A stretch of 64,000 nucleotides of DNA from Ricinus communis (GCF_019578655.1 NC_063256.1:9920001-9984000), one strand, 5' to 3'. Positions 1 through 14,439 are shown, counted from the stretch's first letter. The notes: a model not told the origin generated them from the sequence alone. Numbers and translations are program-made.

Positions 1-3000
1 TACTTTTTAATACGAAAAATTTATATTTATGTATATTTTAATGTTAGTAGTTAATATATTTTTTTAAATTAAAATATATTTATTAATATTTTATGAAATA
101 AATATTCATATTTTTGCCAAAGAAATTATTAGCGAGATGTATAATTTTTAATTTACTGTTTATTTATTGAGAGGCATAATGAAATGAATTATTAGAAACC
201 ATCTTTGTCAAGGGTCTAATTATTAATTTGACAAGTAAGCTTGAGTTGTACAGTGGATAACATTTTAAAAAATGGACAAAGGGAGGCCGGAATCCACCCC
301 ATATGCAAATGGAGGTTAAATGTATTTGGTGCTATTATGCCCAAATTATCTTAAACATAAAAATTTATTTATTTAAACCATTTTAATTATATATTAAGGC
401 CAAATAGATTATCTTAAGAACTAAAATCACCCACGACTCTCTCCCGAGCCCCATAGATTATCTTTTTGAAGAGGCCAGCAACAAGGGAGACATATCAACT
501 CGTAGGCAAAGCTTTAAGACCAACCTATAAGGCATCTCCTCTCATATCATTGCCTTCTTGTGGCCCCTTTAAACCTAAATATTCTTTCTTTTTTGCTTTG
601 AATAAAATAATATAGATATTGAATACACACATGACAATATGGCAAGGACATGAGTTCATAATAATTGCTTGTTTGAGCGATCAATTTGGGTTCCAAAGAT
701 TCTTAGTTAGTTTCTTTTTCCATATAAAATTCCATTGGTCCTTGTAAATGATGAAATCCAACTGAACTTTGAGATGGTTCCGAATCTTGCACAGAATAGA
801 TGACTATATTAATTACTTGTGATAAGACGTTGACAAGATCATAAATCATGCTCATGCTTGAACTTGAATGAATTCAATAAAGTCATCAATGCTGTTCAGA
901 CTATTTATTTCACTTGATTGAAGGGTGTATCCTTGATCAAATGAACCCTAGCACCACGATTTTATTTTATTTCCATCATAAAAGGAGACAACTCATGCAT
1001 GCAGGTTTCTACAAGTATACTAATTTTCTCCCTTAAAAAGATAGTCTAATTCTTTTGTTTTTATTCAGTTTTAAATTATAATTTATTTTTTTAATTGTTA
1101 CTTTAATAGATAATTATGAAAAATATGATTCACTTATTAATATAGAAATTATCTCGTTTAATTAACCTTTACATATTATAATTTAGTATTATAAAAAAAA
1201 AAGTGTAATAAAAATATTTTGAAGAATTAGTGATCAATGATACTATTTAAAATAATCTTTTAATTCGTGTAAACTAAAAATGATTCATGTTTTTGAGCAA
1301 AAACAAAAATAGTTATAATATAAACTCAAGAAACACAAGACAGGAAAAAATAATAAGCATAGATCGATACACCGGTGGTCTCATAAATGTTTCCAAAAGC
1401 ATATATAGTTAATACGTTATTTTCATCAAACCTTCAAACAAAACCGACTTTTAATTAGTCATTTGTTTGTTTATTTTATTGGTTAATGTCTAAGTTAGAT
1501 TAGACATGAAGGATAGATTTGCACGTTTATGATTTTCCATGGAAAATCTACCAAAATGTTTAATGAATTAAGTTGGTTGGGGAAGAATTTGAGCAGCCCT
1601 GTCCCAGGGTATTGACTAGGCAAAGCTTAATGCCACAAAATTAAACTTAAAAATAAAAATTGCTGACGATGAAAAATAATATTACAAACGAGTTTCATAA
1701 CTATATTGACCACAAAATTAATTAAATTAAGTTTGTTATCCCAGTGAATATGACAGGCTGATAGTAAGTATGAAAATGCATAAATTTGAAATGATGTTAT
1801 ATGAGATAGTTAAAGTTTTTTCTAGTTTAATTAAAGTTTTGAATTCGAATATTAAATATATAGTTATTTTAAGATTTTTGATATAGTGCTTTATTTGTAA
1901 GGATATTGTCCGACACTTTCACTCTTTAATTTGATTTTAAATATACATACATTTAAAAAAAAAATAAGAAAATGAATATCCTCTAATATCATGTGTCTTG
2001 TAATTGATTAAAGTTCTTCGATCTCTATCAGTAAAGCTATCAGTAGGATGAAGCATCATGCACATTATATTGATTTATTTGATCTTGCCATTAAATTAAA
2101 TTAAGAGCTCGTTTGGGTAAGTTGTTATCAATAATTATATGTGGCGGTAGCTCATTGGTATTAAATATTTAATAGATTATTATTAGTCGTTGTTGATAAA
2201 ATATTTTATTATCGATATAGACATTAAATTTAGATTTTATTTAATATAAAATATAATATTAAAATTTTAATGAGATATGTTAATCATATATTAGACATAA
2301 AATATATATCAAAAATTTTTATTTACATAATAAATAGTTTTTTATAATAATAGATAAATATATTAACTATAGTATCATATATTATTTTAATCCTTTAAAA
2401 AAATAAAAAATTATGTCAGTTATTTTAAAAATTTCTAATTCAGTATTTTTTTAAGAGATATAAGGAATATGCTAATCTTTTATTTTAAAAAACTTCAAAT
2501 TAAGTTACATAAAAATTAAAGTTAAGAGAATAGTAAATAAAATTAAAATAATTAAAATTTTGATTTAGCCTATTCATTCTAAAAATTAGAGCTTATGATG
2601 AAAAAGAAATTCAAATTAAAGAGATTGTGAATCAGAATTGTTTAAAGTCTTAACAGCTATCAGCTGCGATTCAAAAAAAATTAAGCAAATATTAATATCA
2701 ATAAATGTCTATGGAGAAAAAGCTATTATCAAAGCAGATAAACCTGGATTGGTATCTAAGACAACCATTAACATCTCAATGATTCTATATATGAAAACAT
2801 TTTAGTATTTATTTCACCGTCAGACACGGTTGCTAATTTAAAGACTCCAAAAGTTAATTTAGCAAAACTTAAAGAAAAAATATTAGATTCCTTAGGTTGG
2901 GTCATGGTCATGGATTATAGATTCCCATCATTATTTGATATGTTTAGCTTCATCAACCTTCAACCTACCTAATTAGTACGTAGTTATCCTTATTCCATCT

Positions 3001-3182
3001 TATTCAAACGTCAGTGTAACTTGGAATGTTTCTCCAGCTCGATCATTAGTTAAGGTTTTGTCATCTCATCTGTAATGATTGGTATTTGATTAAGTCTTAA
3101 TTAGAAATATTACCTTTGAGAAGAATTGTTAGAAGGGGACAAATCGTTCCTCGTCAATGATGAAACTAATGCTTTATACTGT

Positions 3183-3205
3183 TGTGTGTGTGTGTGTGTG
3201 TGTGT
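3183..3205. repeat. (TG)n microsatellite
   Basis: An uninterrupted TG dinucleotide run of about 11-12 units in intergenic DNA. It could be length-polymorphic. Confidence 0.9.
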
Positions 3206-6200
3206 ATTTATGCACACAAACAATTAGCTACGTGTATGTGGAAGCTCGCATTTGGTCAATGTCAAGTTAGAACTGGTATATGGCGGTTTAACTAATTTTC
3301 CATCATTTGAGCCGCCAACAAATGAATTTCGATCGAGTATAGTGTGTGAGTTGGGCTATTAAGGGATAATTTCTTAATTTTTCAAGAGTATTTTTCATTA
3401 TGTAATCTATCCTTTGTTACGTTTGGATTATGTTCAAAGTTCAACCAATTCTCATTTGATCATATCAGCATGAATACTTTATCTGAGGAGAAACTTTTAT
3501 GAACACAAGTTTCAAATTTATGAACTTTAGATCTGGATTATACGTTCATCACTTCTTATATGTGTGGCCTAACCACTTGTCTACTTTTGCCAGAAGAAGC
3601 TCGGTGCATTACTGCATTATTTGACCCTGGATTGAACCCACAGACTATCTAGGAAACGAATCAATGAAAATATATATATGCTATGCTCTGCGCAGTGTAT
3701 GTCAACAAAAAAGAATTGCAAATAATAGAGTGCAAAGTGATCTTTTAAATTCGGCTCGCCTCTGTACAAATCAAGAAAATGGTATTCTAAGCACTAACGA
3801 ATCAGTAGAAGAAACAAGGAAAAATATTGAAGCTGTTTTTGTTTTTCTTTTTGTTACTCTTGCATGTCCCGAAGCCTTGATCCTTCCTCTTTCTTTCAAA
3901 CTGAGCTGAGCTCCAAAACCACTTCACTTTCGAAGAAGAGTTGAGCTGGAGAAACAAAAAAAAAAAAAAAAGGTTTCAAGCTCTTCTATAAACAGCAAAC
4001 TAAATTTTCAAAGTTTCAATTAGAATTTTGGGTGGAACCCAGTAATCATTCAACTTTATTTCGTGATAGAAAGTTATGGGTTATAATTTATTTGCGTACC
4101 CTGCTTTTAATAACGCATAAGGGTTTGTCCCTTAGTTGTTTCCACACAATGTACCAGCAAGAAAACTGCATTGGCTACTATACATATTATTCATATGATT
4201 ATTATGGGTTCTGCAGAAAGGAGCATGGTCCATGTTCTGACTGTGTATCAGAATCTTTCTTTTTTCTTTATCATTGTTATTATTATTAGATTCTTCTACA
4301 CGACCCACAGCCCTCCATGAGCAATTTGTAATTTCAGCTTTACATATATGTCAATTGTTTAGAAAAACATGAGAGAAAAGGCACGGAGCATGTGTTCCCT
4401 TTTTCTTTCTGGAAACAGGAAAGAAATATAGAAAGGAAGGTACGCCTGCAATAATAGCATCCATAGGCGTTTGTCTTCTCCAATAATGTCTAAGCGACTG
4501 TGAAAAATAATCATAAGAGTTTATTATTTGGTTGCTGAACAGTTATATATACATAATGGAACTTTTATTCTGTTTACCTGATCACATAAAACTTTATCCT
4601 AACTCTATGGTTATGGAATATAGGAAATACGTATAAGCCAAACAATAAATAAAAATTTAAATTTCCACAGAAAAGAATTGAAAAATACCACTTACCTTAG
4701 GGTTATGGAATTTTGTAACTTTGTATAGAATAGCAAAACAAAAAGGCGATTATAATGAGACGTTTATACCATCAAGGTTATCAGTGAAGTAGTGTGCTTC
4801 TACTATAAACTATAGAGATGGAGCTCTTGTCACTTTCAATTTCTTAATTACAAGTGCTTTGAACTTTACAAAATAATGGAATATTTTCTTGGGTACAATC
4901 AAAAAAATGGAATTTAATACCGATTTAGGACACGTGAAAAGCGACATTGCCGCTTAGTGATCCTGAAAGACTCTTAGTTTTCTTGTCCTCTAGTAGAATT
5001 TCACAACTCTCCACCGGCCCTACTTAATAAGCTAGGGTTCTTCTGAGCCCTTAATTTAAGCCTCAAAAGATAGTTAAATTGATTAACTGATCTTTCTTTT
5101 CTTTAATTTTGGTTTAATTTCTCCCCCTATAAAGTAAGCTGAGCTTTGCAAATGATTCCCGTAATAAGGAAGCTCATATAAGCTAAATATCAAGAAATGC
5201 TCTGATCAGGAAAGATATCCAAATATCTTGACCTGGAATTCCATTTCTCATAAATGTGAACATTTGTAGAATATATAAGGTGTTGATTATTAACTTTTTG
5301 AAAGTTAATTATTGATCTTTTTTCTTAATATTATATATATAATAAAATCTTTTTTATAGTCATACATTTAGGACTAAATAAATTTTATGAATATAAGAAT
5401 GTTATAACTTTATTAAATATTTTTTTTAACTTAAAATTTAATCGTGTTGGTGAAATAACAACAACCAGAGATACGATACATTAGTATGTTGTTATATTAT
5501 ATAAATAAGATTGAAGAGATAAAATAATAATATAGTAAGATAAAACATAACATAATATGTATTATTTAAAAATAAATAAATAAATATTACTATATAGATT
5601 ATTATTTTCTTAAGATGAAACTCAAAAAATTTAGAACTTATTTACAATATAGAGTTTATTTCTATTTATAACTGACCTAAATTAGATCCGCAATTTTTCT
5701 ATAACTATGTAAAGGTTATTTCTATATAGAGATATTTATTTAGAGGTTTTATATATAATAATAATAAAGGAAGAGTTGATTGATAATTCAATTAAATTAA
5801 ATAGAGAAAGAGGGTTTCAAGAAATGTATGATAGCTTTTAAAAGAAAAGAAAATTAGTAAAACCAGAATTACATACCGACTTTAAAATTTACGGCTGTTA
5901 AGATCAGAGAAGTCAAAGAAAGCAACCTCAATCGTTGATTTGATAATCCATATTACATTATTCTTCCCCGCAACAACCAGGAGAGCAAATTAATCATTCA
6001 AAAATAGAAGTATACAATCCCCACAAAAAAGAAAAGAAAAAGAGAGGGAGAGATATGTTAGTAAGTAAAGTGTGAAGTGGTTGCTGTGTCATTTATCAGC
6101 CAAAAACAATTATTAGCATTACGGAAATTCAGAGGAGCAATAAAATGATAGGTTATTGAATTGAAACCTCTAAAAGTTCCTTCACTAATTTCACAGCCTT

Positions 6201-6822
6201 GCTCCATAAACATAAGCATATTATATACACATACATTTTCAGTGGATCGTTGTTACGTTCAGTCTCTCCTTTTCATTTTGATTTGAGTATAATAATATAA
6301 CTCTGCATGAATAAGAATACAGTATGTCAAATGTTTCTATCATTTAACTCATAGATTCTGACCTTTTGAATTTTAAATAAATAAATAAAAATCTAAAAAT
6401 GATATTTACTTATTTTAGAAGTAACATGTCTCCACACATACATTAGTCAATGAATAACTAACATTTTCTTTGATATCAAGTAATTAAGATGAACATCAAT
6501 AATTTAATGTATCAATATAAAAATAGATAAAACATAAAATATTTTTTTTTTCAAATTTGTAATTCATGATTAAATAAATAAGTTATAATTTCTATTTTAA
6601 AACATTTTAGATTAAGACATGCACGTGTTATTAAAATTGATGAAACGTGGGATTAAATATTTTATAATAATATTTTTGTATTATTACTAAAGATGAAAAA
6701 CAGCTCAAAATTGTTGGCTTCCCTCGTCACCGTTACCATCACTTTCCTCTTTAAAACATGATAAGAATTCCTCACTATACATTTTAAATAAATATAATGA
6801 AAATATCTTTTAAATATTAAAG

Positions 6823-6828
<6 letters not shown>

Positions 6829-6885
<57 letters not shown>
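6829..6885. repeat. (TA)n microsatellite, about 28 units
   Basis: A long uninterrupted TA run in intergenic DNA. It is perfectly self-complementary, so it can extrude a cruciform and is likely to vary in length. Confidence 0.95.
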
Positions 6886-6888
<3 letters not shown>

Positions 6889-9800
6889 CAAACTATCTCT
6901 GCAATCAAGATAAAACAAAAAAAAAATCTATTTAAGATAACTCTTTTGAAAGTAAGTTTGGAGAAATTAACAGTTAAAATAAAAATAAATTATATGAAAA
7001 AATGAGAAGAAAGAAAATAAACAATTAGAATAAATGATAACGAAGGAAAATGAAAAGAAAGGGAATGAGAAAAGTGATGATAAAAATAACAATATTTTTT
7101 ATATTTATTTTTGTATAATTTATGGATGAATTATTAATAGAATTATAAATCTAAATATTTTTTTATAATTCTTAAATATAAATAAAATTAAAGATTTAAA
7201 GAGAAAATTTCTTAAAAAAATTTTAAGTACTGATGGATTACCATCGGAATTAAAAATTTATAGAAAAATATCTCTCCATTTCTTATTACAGTAAACTAAA
7301 AATTTAAAGAAAAATCTCTTTAGAATCCTTTTAAATATTGATAAATATAAAGAATATTGGAAAATATATTTTTTTCATAATTAGGTTAGATATTAAATTA
7401 TTGAAAGAAAAGGGAAGAAAGAGGCCAGCGCTTTATTGTTGTGAAGGTGGATAGCCTCTGTTTTGCTTTAAATTCCCGTTTCTTCATTTCTATTTTTGTT
7501 TTTGTGTCCATTTACGACTTACTTTTCATCAAAATATACTCTTTTTGAAGATTTCTGCATGGCAATTTAGGAATTAACGAGTGCTTCTGTATCTAATTCA
7601 TTACGAGGTTGGACTATATGGCTTTTGGCTGGGTTTTACTCTTTTTTTTTTGTCCTTTTATTTCTGTCTGTAGTCATTTTAATTTAATTATAGAAACTAT
7701 GTACATACATTTAGGTGGTTGATTATAATTAGTTTAATAAAATCTCAGAAAATTACAATATGCAACTTTGAATACTTTTGAGTTAGATTTATCCTGTAAA
7801 TCAATATATGTTAAAGTTTAATATAATCCGAAGATACAATATAATATATAATTAAATAAATTTGAACTATAAACATATAAATCTATTTAAGATACAAAAA
7901 AGTAAAATCTTAATATATTGATCCGCTTTACTTGCAAATAATACAAAAATATATTTATTTAAACAGTTCAATATATTAATAGATATATATAATATAAATA
8001 AATATATTTAAATATATCTTACAAGTTTATATATAGCTCAAATTCTAATTACGCTTTAAAGTAATAATCTGAAATTTTAAATATATATTTCTTAAAATTT
8101 TAAATAGTTAATTTTCTATTTAATAGTATATTTTATAAAATTTTGGTTTAATAAATGAGTTATAAGTCGTTTGTATATAATTTAATTAGCAATAATTTAA
8201 ATATTTAAATTTAATATTTTGATATAATTAATTTAAAAAATATATTTTAAAAAATTATTTTTATATTATATATGCAGCAGTATGAATTATGAGTCTAATC
8301 TTTGATGTTTCGAGCATTATATGTCTCTTCCATATTTCTGGTATTATTAAAAAAGATCAAATTAATCTTTTCTTTTTTCACTTTTTTGGGACACTTTCAT
8401 ACAAAATTTTATCCTTTTAATTCAATTAAATTCATTTTTAGACACTTTTCTAACAGGAGAATGATATAATAAAAAATAAAAAATTAATTTTTAATTTAAA
8501 ACCATTACATCTTAAAATATAATTAGATATATATTTTAATTAAATATTTATGTTGTGATTAGATTATAAAATAAATTTTTTATGAGTTTTTTAATTATTT
8601 TTATTTATTAAGAAAAAGTGATTGTCACTCGAAATTGAGCTGAAAAATTAAAATTATAACTGATTTGACAAAAAAAAAAACAAATGGAATGAATTGCTTT
8701 TTTCTTGAAAAATTGGAGCGGCAAATTAAGCTTTATACCTTTTATATATATACTAGATAGATTATTTGCGCGATACTGTAAGTTTTAATTATTATATTTT
8801 TCTTCTAATTTTATCGATTAATTTTATAATAAATAGTATTGAAATATTAGACATTTAATTAGAAAATAGCAAAAAAATATTTTAATTATTTATTTTATAT
8901 ATAATAAATATTAAAATTTCTTTCATAACATATCATATAATAACATCATCATATCAAAAAGAACAAGTGGCATAATATCCTAATGTAAAACACCTAAACT
9001 ATCAGGTAGGGAAAAGTTATTTTTCTTATGAATTTGCAATTACCTTTGAATTTTGGAATAGTTTTCCATTATGAATAACTTTCTGAAAAATGTCACTGAA
9101 ACTTTGGCCTATAAAAATTATATAGTAAATAATTAGTATTTAATAAATTATAATATGTGTAATATAACTTCTTACTTAAGATATATTTTCTTACCGATGA
9201 TTCTTCTGAGGGTAAATCCGGCTAGAATTCTTCATCGGATAATGGCATGTCTCATATGCGAGTAATAGTAATAAAAATAGATATAAGGAAACAAATTTAA
9301 AACACATTCTCTGTTTTTTTATAACAAATATATAAGCATATTTTAAAATGTTTTTGTATGAAAATATTATGCATTTTTTACCAATTATTTTGGTTACATA
9401 CTGTAAAATAATTTAATGGGGGTTCCTCGTTAAGATTTTTTAGACTAAACAAAGCTATACAAATCATTAGCTGGAAGAAACACTGGAACTTACATAAGAT
9501 TTGGGTACACTGGAAATGACAAACAAACTATTTTAGAACATAAAACTTAAGGATTACAGAAAACATCAAAAGTGTCGTCCAAAATAACGGTACACTTTCT
9601 CCATTGAAGCCCAAATGAAGACATGACTAGTTACAAGGTATTAAGGCGTATGAACAGGTTGAGACATGTTTTCAAGCTCTAAAAGCAGACAAGAAAAAGC
9701 ACTGAGCGAGGCATGTCAAATTAGATGTGCGATTCGATCTATTTTGACTTTGGTTTACAACACATGCAACCGTTCTTTTAAAAACAGAATAGCGAGTTAG

Positions 9801-11030
9801 ACATATTTTACTACAGATATAATAAAAAAAAAGACATGTAAATATTATTATCTAAATTTCAAGAAAAAACACATACGGATTCATCTACAAAAGTTAAAAA
9901 AACCGATAGAAATAAAATAAGCAGAAAAAAAAAATCCTTTAACACCGAATATAAAGAGTTTTTGGAAAATGACAGCTAAACCCCTATGATGCGGGGCCGT
10001 TTTGTCTAATGAATTCTGAAAGAATAATTGTCTTAAGGAATTTTTATAATTTTTTTGTAAAGTGACATTTATGATCATCCAATAAGTATTTAGGCTTTTC
10101 TCATATCTGCAAGGAGGAAACGGACCCCACATCTTATGATTTCATCATTTCCTTGGAATGGAAATGACACGTAGCTTCCTGTATGTGCACCGTTCGATGT
10201 CCCTGCCATTTGTTTCTATGAGGGCAACCAAGTGATTCACCATAATTCAGTGCGAACAGACCTGGTCGAATTGGCATGTGCGACGTCGTTTTCGGTCACT
10301 ATCTGCTGGTTAGGGAAGGGTCATAAAATAAATTAATTTGTTGAAATTGATTCTGTTGGGTATGGATATAGACTCTCCGGCGGCATAGAATGGGCTCTTT
10401 TATTATAAGAATGCACCTGAATTTGCTGAGGTAATATTGCTTTTGGATTCATGCAAATTTCTCCTCGAGGTATATAATGAAAACAAAATTAAAAGTGGAC
10501 ACTCATTGGGGCGTCAAACTATGCAATTAGCTCCGATTCATTCATAGTATTTATATTTCCTATTCTGTTTCCTTTTCGTTAGTGGAATGTTAAATTGGCC
10601 AATATCATTGTGGTAGGTGAGTTGGTCCTCAAGTGTTTTTGAAAATGCTCGTTCTATAAATTTTAAATGGGTTAATTTAAATACTATCTATTTTTTTAAG
10701 GAGTTCATTTAATTACTATTACCCATCCAGGTTTGGCCATATCTATACACCCAATTTTTTTTTTGAAAAAAGAAAAAGAGAGAGAAAGAAATTAGCAAAC
10801 ACTTACAGCAAATATTTTCTTGATTCCATTAGTTAACCGGTCATTTAACGTTAATTTCATAAAATGACTTTTTTTCCCTTGTGTAGATTTAAATTTAGAG
10901 GTGTATATATATATATATATAAATTTTTGAAATCTAAAATTTTCTTATATTTAATTTTTTAAATATAAAATTTTTACTTTGACATGTGTAGTTATTTTGA
11001 AACACAGAATTCAAGCTTATTTGTATGTTT

Positions 11031-11628
11031 TTAGTTTTTTTATTAATTTATTAATTAATAAGTTACATTCATAATTAAACACTGATTCTAATTTTAAAAA
11101 TCAATATATTAATAATAAAATTTATTTTATTATTAGATAATGATTAGTTTTATAATTAAATAAAATAATTATAAAAGTAGCATATTAATTATATTTTACA
11201 TTATATTAACTAATAAATTAGTTTTCTAATTAGATAATGATTGTTTTAAGAGATAGTATATTAATTATATTTTAATATTATATTTACTAATAAATTAGTT
11301 TTCTAATTAGATAATAATTCTAATTATAGAAAATAAAATTTTAAATATTGTATTGACTAACAAATGAACTTTTAAGTATATAATAATTTTTAATTTTAAA
11401 AGATAATAATATCAATTATATTTTAATAGTTTCAATTTTATACAATATTAGACTTAATTAATAAATATTTCTAAAATATTTCTAAAATAATTCTTATATT
11501 ATTGAACTAATAAGGATATTAAAAAATAGTTAGTTTGTTATTATTTTTTAAAATATTATAAATTAAGATTTTATTAAATTGTATCTATAAATTTAATTTT
11601 ATAATTGAAATAATTATAACGGTTATGC
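11031..11628. repeat. AT-rich dispersed repeat, copy A
   Basis: This segment aligns by eye, in the same orientation, with 42361-42907. Shared blocks include a run containing TTAACTAATAAATTAGTTTT and a tail with the order AAAAATAGTTA, TATTATTTTTTAAA, AAATTTAATTTT and AATAATTATAACGGTT. Inside the copy, a block around TAAATTAGTTTTCTAATTAG occurs at about 11214 and again at about 11291, so part of it is tandemly repeated with a period near 77 bp. I do not recognise the family and see no coding sequence, terminal inverted repeats or long terminal repeats. It may be a fragment of a non-autonomous element or of an LTR. Confidence 0.6.
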
Positions 11629-11639
11629 AATATAGAGTA

Positions 11640-14328
11640 AAAAGCTAATACTATTTATTTCCATTATCATTTTTCCTATTATACTATTATTCCGATATTA
11701 AAATAAAAAAAATAAATTATGTAGATTTCAACTCTCCTTTTCTATGACAGTAAGTTATTTTAATCTAGCTATTTTTTTTTTAGAAAATCTAACTTTTTTA
11801 ATGTTCAATAATAATTTTTTTTTTAATTTTCAAGAAAGATGACTTTAACGTATTACCTATAAAATAATTTTTAAAAAAATCTTTTCATATAAATATAAAA
11901 ACATTATTAAAATTATCAAACAAGCTTGTCACCAATGTATCCAAATCACGATGGCAGATTCTTATGTGTAAGAATATATTAAAATCTCCCGCTACTTTAT
12001 CATATTATGTTAGATGCTCCTTCCATTATATTTTCTATTAGCTGATAGTCAATTTTAATTAAAATGTTAAATTTACCCTTTAAATTTATTCCTTTAATTA
12101 GTAATTTATAACAATCTATAATATATTGGTAGGACCATTAGAGGTGGTAAGGTATTACATAAAAAAATTTAACGTAAGACTCAAATTCGAAACCTTAGTT
12201 AAATTAAATGATACATATACAATCTCATCTATACGTTATTTGATTATATTTAACACTATTATCGCTATTTTTTAAAATATTCTTTTTTAATTTCTTTTTT
12301 CATTTTCTTTTCATGAACTCTAAAACAATTGTGTCAAATTTGAATTTATTAGGTTTAAAGATTGGGATTTTTGGGCTTCATAAATTGAACGATGTGCTTC
12401 TTCTTTCTCCATCTTCCTTTTCTTCTCTTTCAGAATTTGGATTTATCCAGCTGATGACATTCTAAACTTAAGTTATTTTTGTTAATTTTACTGTTAGATT
12501 TTTTTTTGATACATCGATCATTTAAACTTAAGTTTAGAATGTAGTGGCTTTCTCGATCCTCCAACATCTTTCCACAAATATTAGCAGTAGTTTTTGGAGT
12601 GACATCGCCAGAGATCTCCATTGCTATTCTTCCTACTTTCAACCACCACCACTACATTACAAGAAATAGGTTTTGGGGTTTGCAAATTTTGATCACAAAT
12701 GAGAAATTTTTCATTTTGGATTTGTTGTTCAATTCTCACTCTCTCTCTCCTTAGTGCTGTGTAATTGCAACTAGAGTATAATTTATTTGTTTCGCATCTC
12801 AATGTTGCAATATTCTAGAGACAGAGTGTTTCGTCAACGTCGCTGTTAGTGTTATCATCTTATGGAAACCAGATTTTCGCCGCATTACCTGACCTCTATA
12901 TCGTCGTGCTTTCATGATGAAGAGTGTAACGAAAAACTATCCTTCTTGTACTTTTTGGCGACGAAGCTGCAACTTTTGGTTATGCAACTTTTCATAACTA
13001 AACAGCAGCTGATTTGTTTAAGATCATTAATTTAAGTTGTGGGAATTTTTCTTTTATCATAATTTTCAGGAAAAGAAGAAAAGTTTTGTGTCTCAGCTTT
13101 GAATTGTTTGACGATAACGGATTGACTCTAATTATTAGTTATTAGAAGATCTGGAAAAAAGAAATAGAAAAAGAAAGAACAACTTACTTTAGTTGTACCC
13201 AATTCATTTATTACTGGTTTGAACAAAAAATTTATAGATTATTTAGTCAAGATTTAGAAGCATAGGCTAATTAAGGGGTAAATTACTGTATCAGTTTTAA
13301 ACTTCTGACCTAATATTAAAGTGGTAACAATACTTTTTTCTAATCAGTATTTTTATTTTTATTTCTGTTTTAATTTAGAGTACCTATACTTTTCCAATTT
13401 ATTTTTACTAATGTATCCAATTCGTCTAATCAGCAATGCTAACTCGCTAATAATAAAGAAAACTATTGCATAAGGCTTGGTGTATATTCCCACCTATATA
13501 CTAAATTAATAGATGATTAATATATATTCACTAGTTTTAAAAAATAAAGAATGTGTTTATTATCCAATATCAAAATGTAAAACTCATATATACATATTAC
13601 TCTCATATTAGTTGTGGTATATATATCAAGTTTAAGTAAGAATTTCTCAATAATTTATTCTATTAATCACGTGGGATGTATATTAATTTTTTTTAAAGGT
13701 AGGCACCATATGTTTATTAGGATAAGTTAATAGTGAGCTGACATTACTAAAGTGTAAGTCAGCACGAAAAAATTATTGGTATCCTAAATTAAATCAAAAA
13801 TAAAAATATTGATATAAAAATAATAAAAAATATTAATCCTATATAACCCATGAATAAAAATTATTCCTAAGCTATATATGTGTAATTTTTTTACATATTT
13901 TATATTTAAATATAATAAAGTTTTTGTTGACTCACTAATTACTTTTAGTAAACAAAAACTTGACTTGCCACGTTTTTTATTTCATTTTAAAATTTTAAAA
14001 ATTATCAAAAAATAATATTAAAAATAAATAAAAAATATAAATATTATATTTTAGAATTTTAAATAATTAAATAAAATTATCAAAAGGTGTAATACCATTA
14101 AAATATATGAAAATAGTTCGAGTTCCCATTTAAAAAGAGAAGAACAATCCAAGTTAATTAGAATAAAATAAATAAAGATATTTTCTTTTAAAGAAAAGAT
14201 AAATAAAGATATTTATATTACATTCTTTTTGGTTTATAAAAGAAACTCCTAGTGGTTATTCCCTCTTATATATAAATTTTTGGATTTTTATGTTCTCTTT
14301 TCCTGAAGGGCCACGATAGCTCAATGCC
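11640..14328. other. Intergenic region upstream of the NST1-type gene
   Basis: There is no recognisable gene. About 12.36-13.1 kb is less AT-rich than its surroundings and contains the inverted repeat at 12457-12542, but its reading frames on either strand show no known domain. The rest is AT-rich filler. The last kilobase probably includes distal promoter sequence of the NAC gene that starts at 14919. Confidence 0.55.
12457..12542. repeat. Perfect 16-bp inverted repeat with 54-bp loop
   Basis: ACATTCTAAACTTAAG at 12457-12472 is exactly reverse-complementary to CTTAAGTTTAGAATGT at 12527-12542. The 86-bp unit could be a small fold-back insertion or an RNA hairpin. No clear target-site duplication flanks it. 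Confidence 0.75.
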
Positions 14329-14439
14329 GACCCCATAATCTCTTTCTTGTTGCGGTGGTTGCACGAGCAAAACAAGAGGGGAGAGGGAGAAGGGAGACCC
14401 ACCTCCATTATCTTTATTCTTGTTGTGGTGGTTGCAGAA
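14329..14439. repeat. Diverged tandem duplication in the NST1 upstream region
   Basis: The block GACCCC..TCTTTCTTGTTGCGGTGGTTGCA at 14329-14371 recurs with small changes as GACCC..TTATTCTTGTTGTGGTGGTTGCA at 14396-14439, about 68 bp downstream. It lies 480-590 bp before the NAC start codon and so could sit in promoter or 5' leader sequence. Confidence 0.65.

Larger units (their letters stand above)
1..10900. other. AT-rich intergenic region, no gene recognised
   Basis: I see no reading frame here that resembles a known family; the short ORFs (for example near 3.7, 4.0 and 9.9-10.1 kb) are low-complexity and match nothing I know. The stretch is mostly A/T with homopolymer runs and short simple repeats. 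A somewhat less AT-biased patch lies at about 9.4-10.5 kb, but it has no coding signature. A segment starting near 2106 (GAGCTCGTTTGGG) resembles the terminal motif of plant hAT-type miniature elements, but I found no matching inverted end nearby. Confidence 0.6.

Noticed and set aside
2106..2130. GAGCTCGTTTGGGTAAG as the end of a hAT-like miniature element.
   Set aside because: No inverted counterpart or target-site duplication was found within several kilobases.
3600..3660. A tRNA-like TGGATTGAACCCA segment.
   Set aside because: No acceptor stem, anticodon arm or D-arm could be paired around it on either strand.
3664..4289. Two plus-strand frames of 81 and 85 residues as small genes.
   Set aside because: They lack motifs and neighbouring splice-compatible frames, and their composition is that of AT-rich noncoding DNA.
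12650..12667. CACTACATTACAAGAAAT, similar to the CACTACAAGAAA terminus of CACTA transposons, with TTCTTGTTGTGGTGG near 14414 as a possible opposite end.
   Set aside because: The left motif needs a 3-base insertion and the right one several changes. No target-site duplication or subterminal repeats were seen, and the right-hand motif is better explained as a local tandem duplication.
12430..12802. Overlapping minus-strand frames of 70 and 73 residues in a less AT-rich patch.
   Set aside because: They contain no recognisable domain, overlap each other in different frames, and one spans the inverted repeat.
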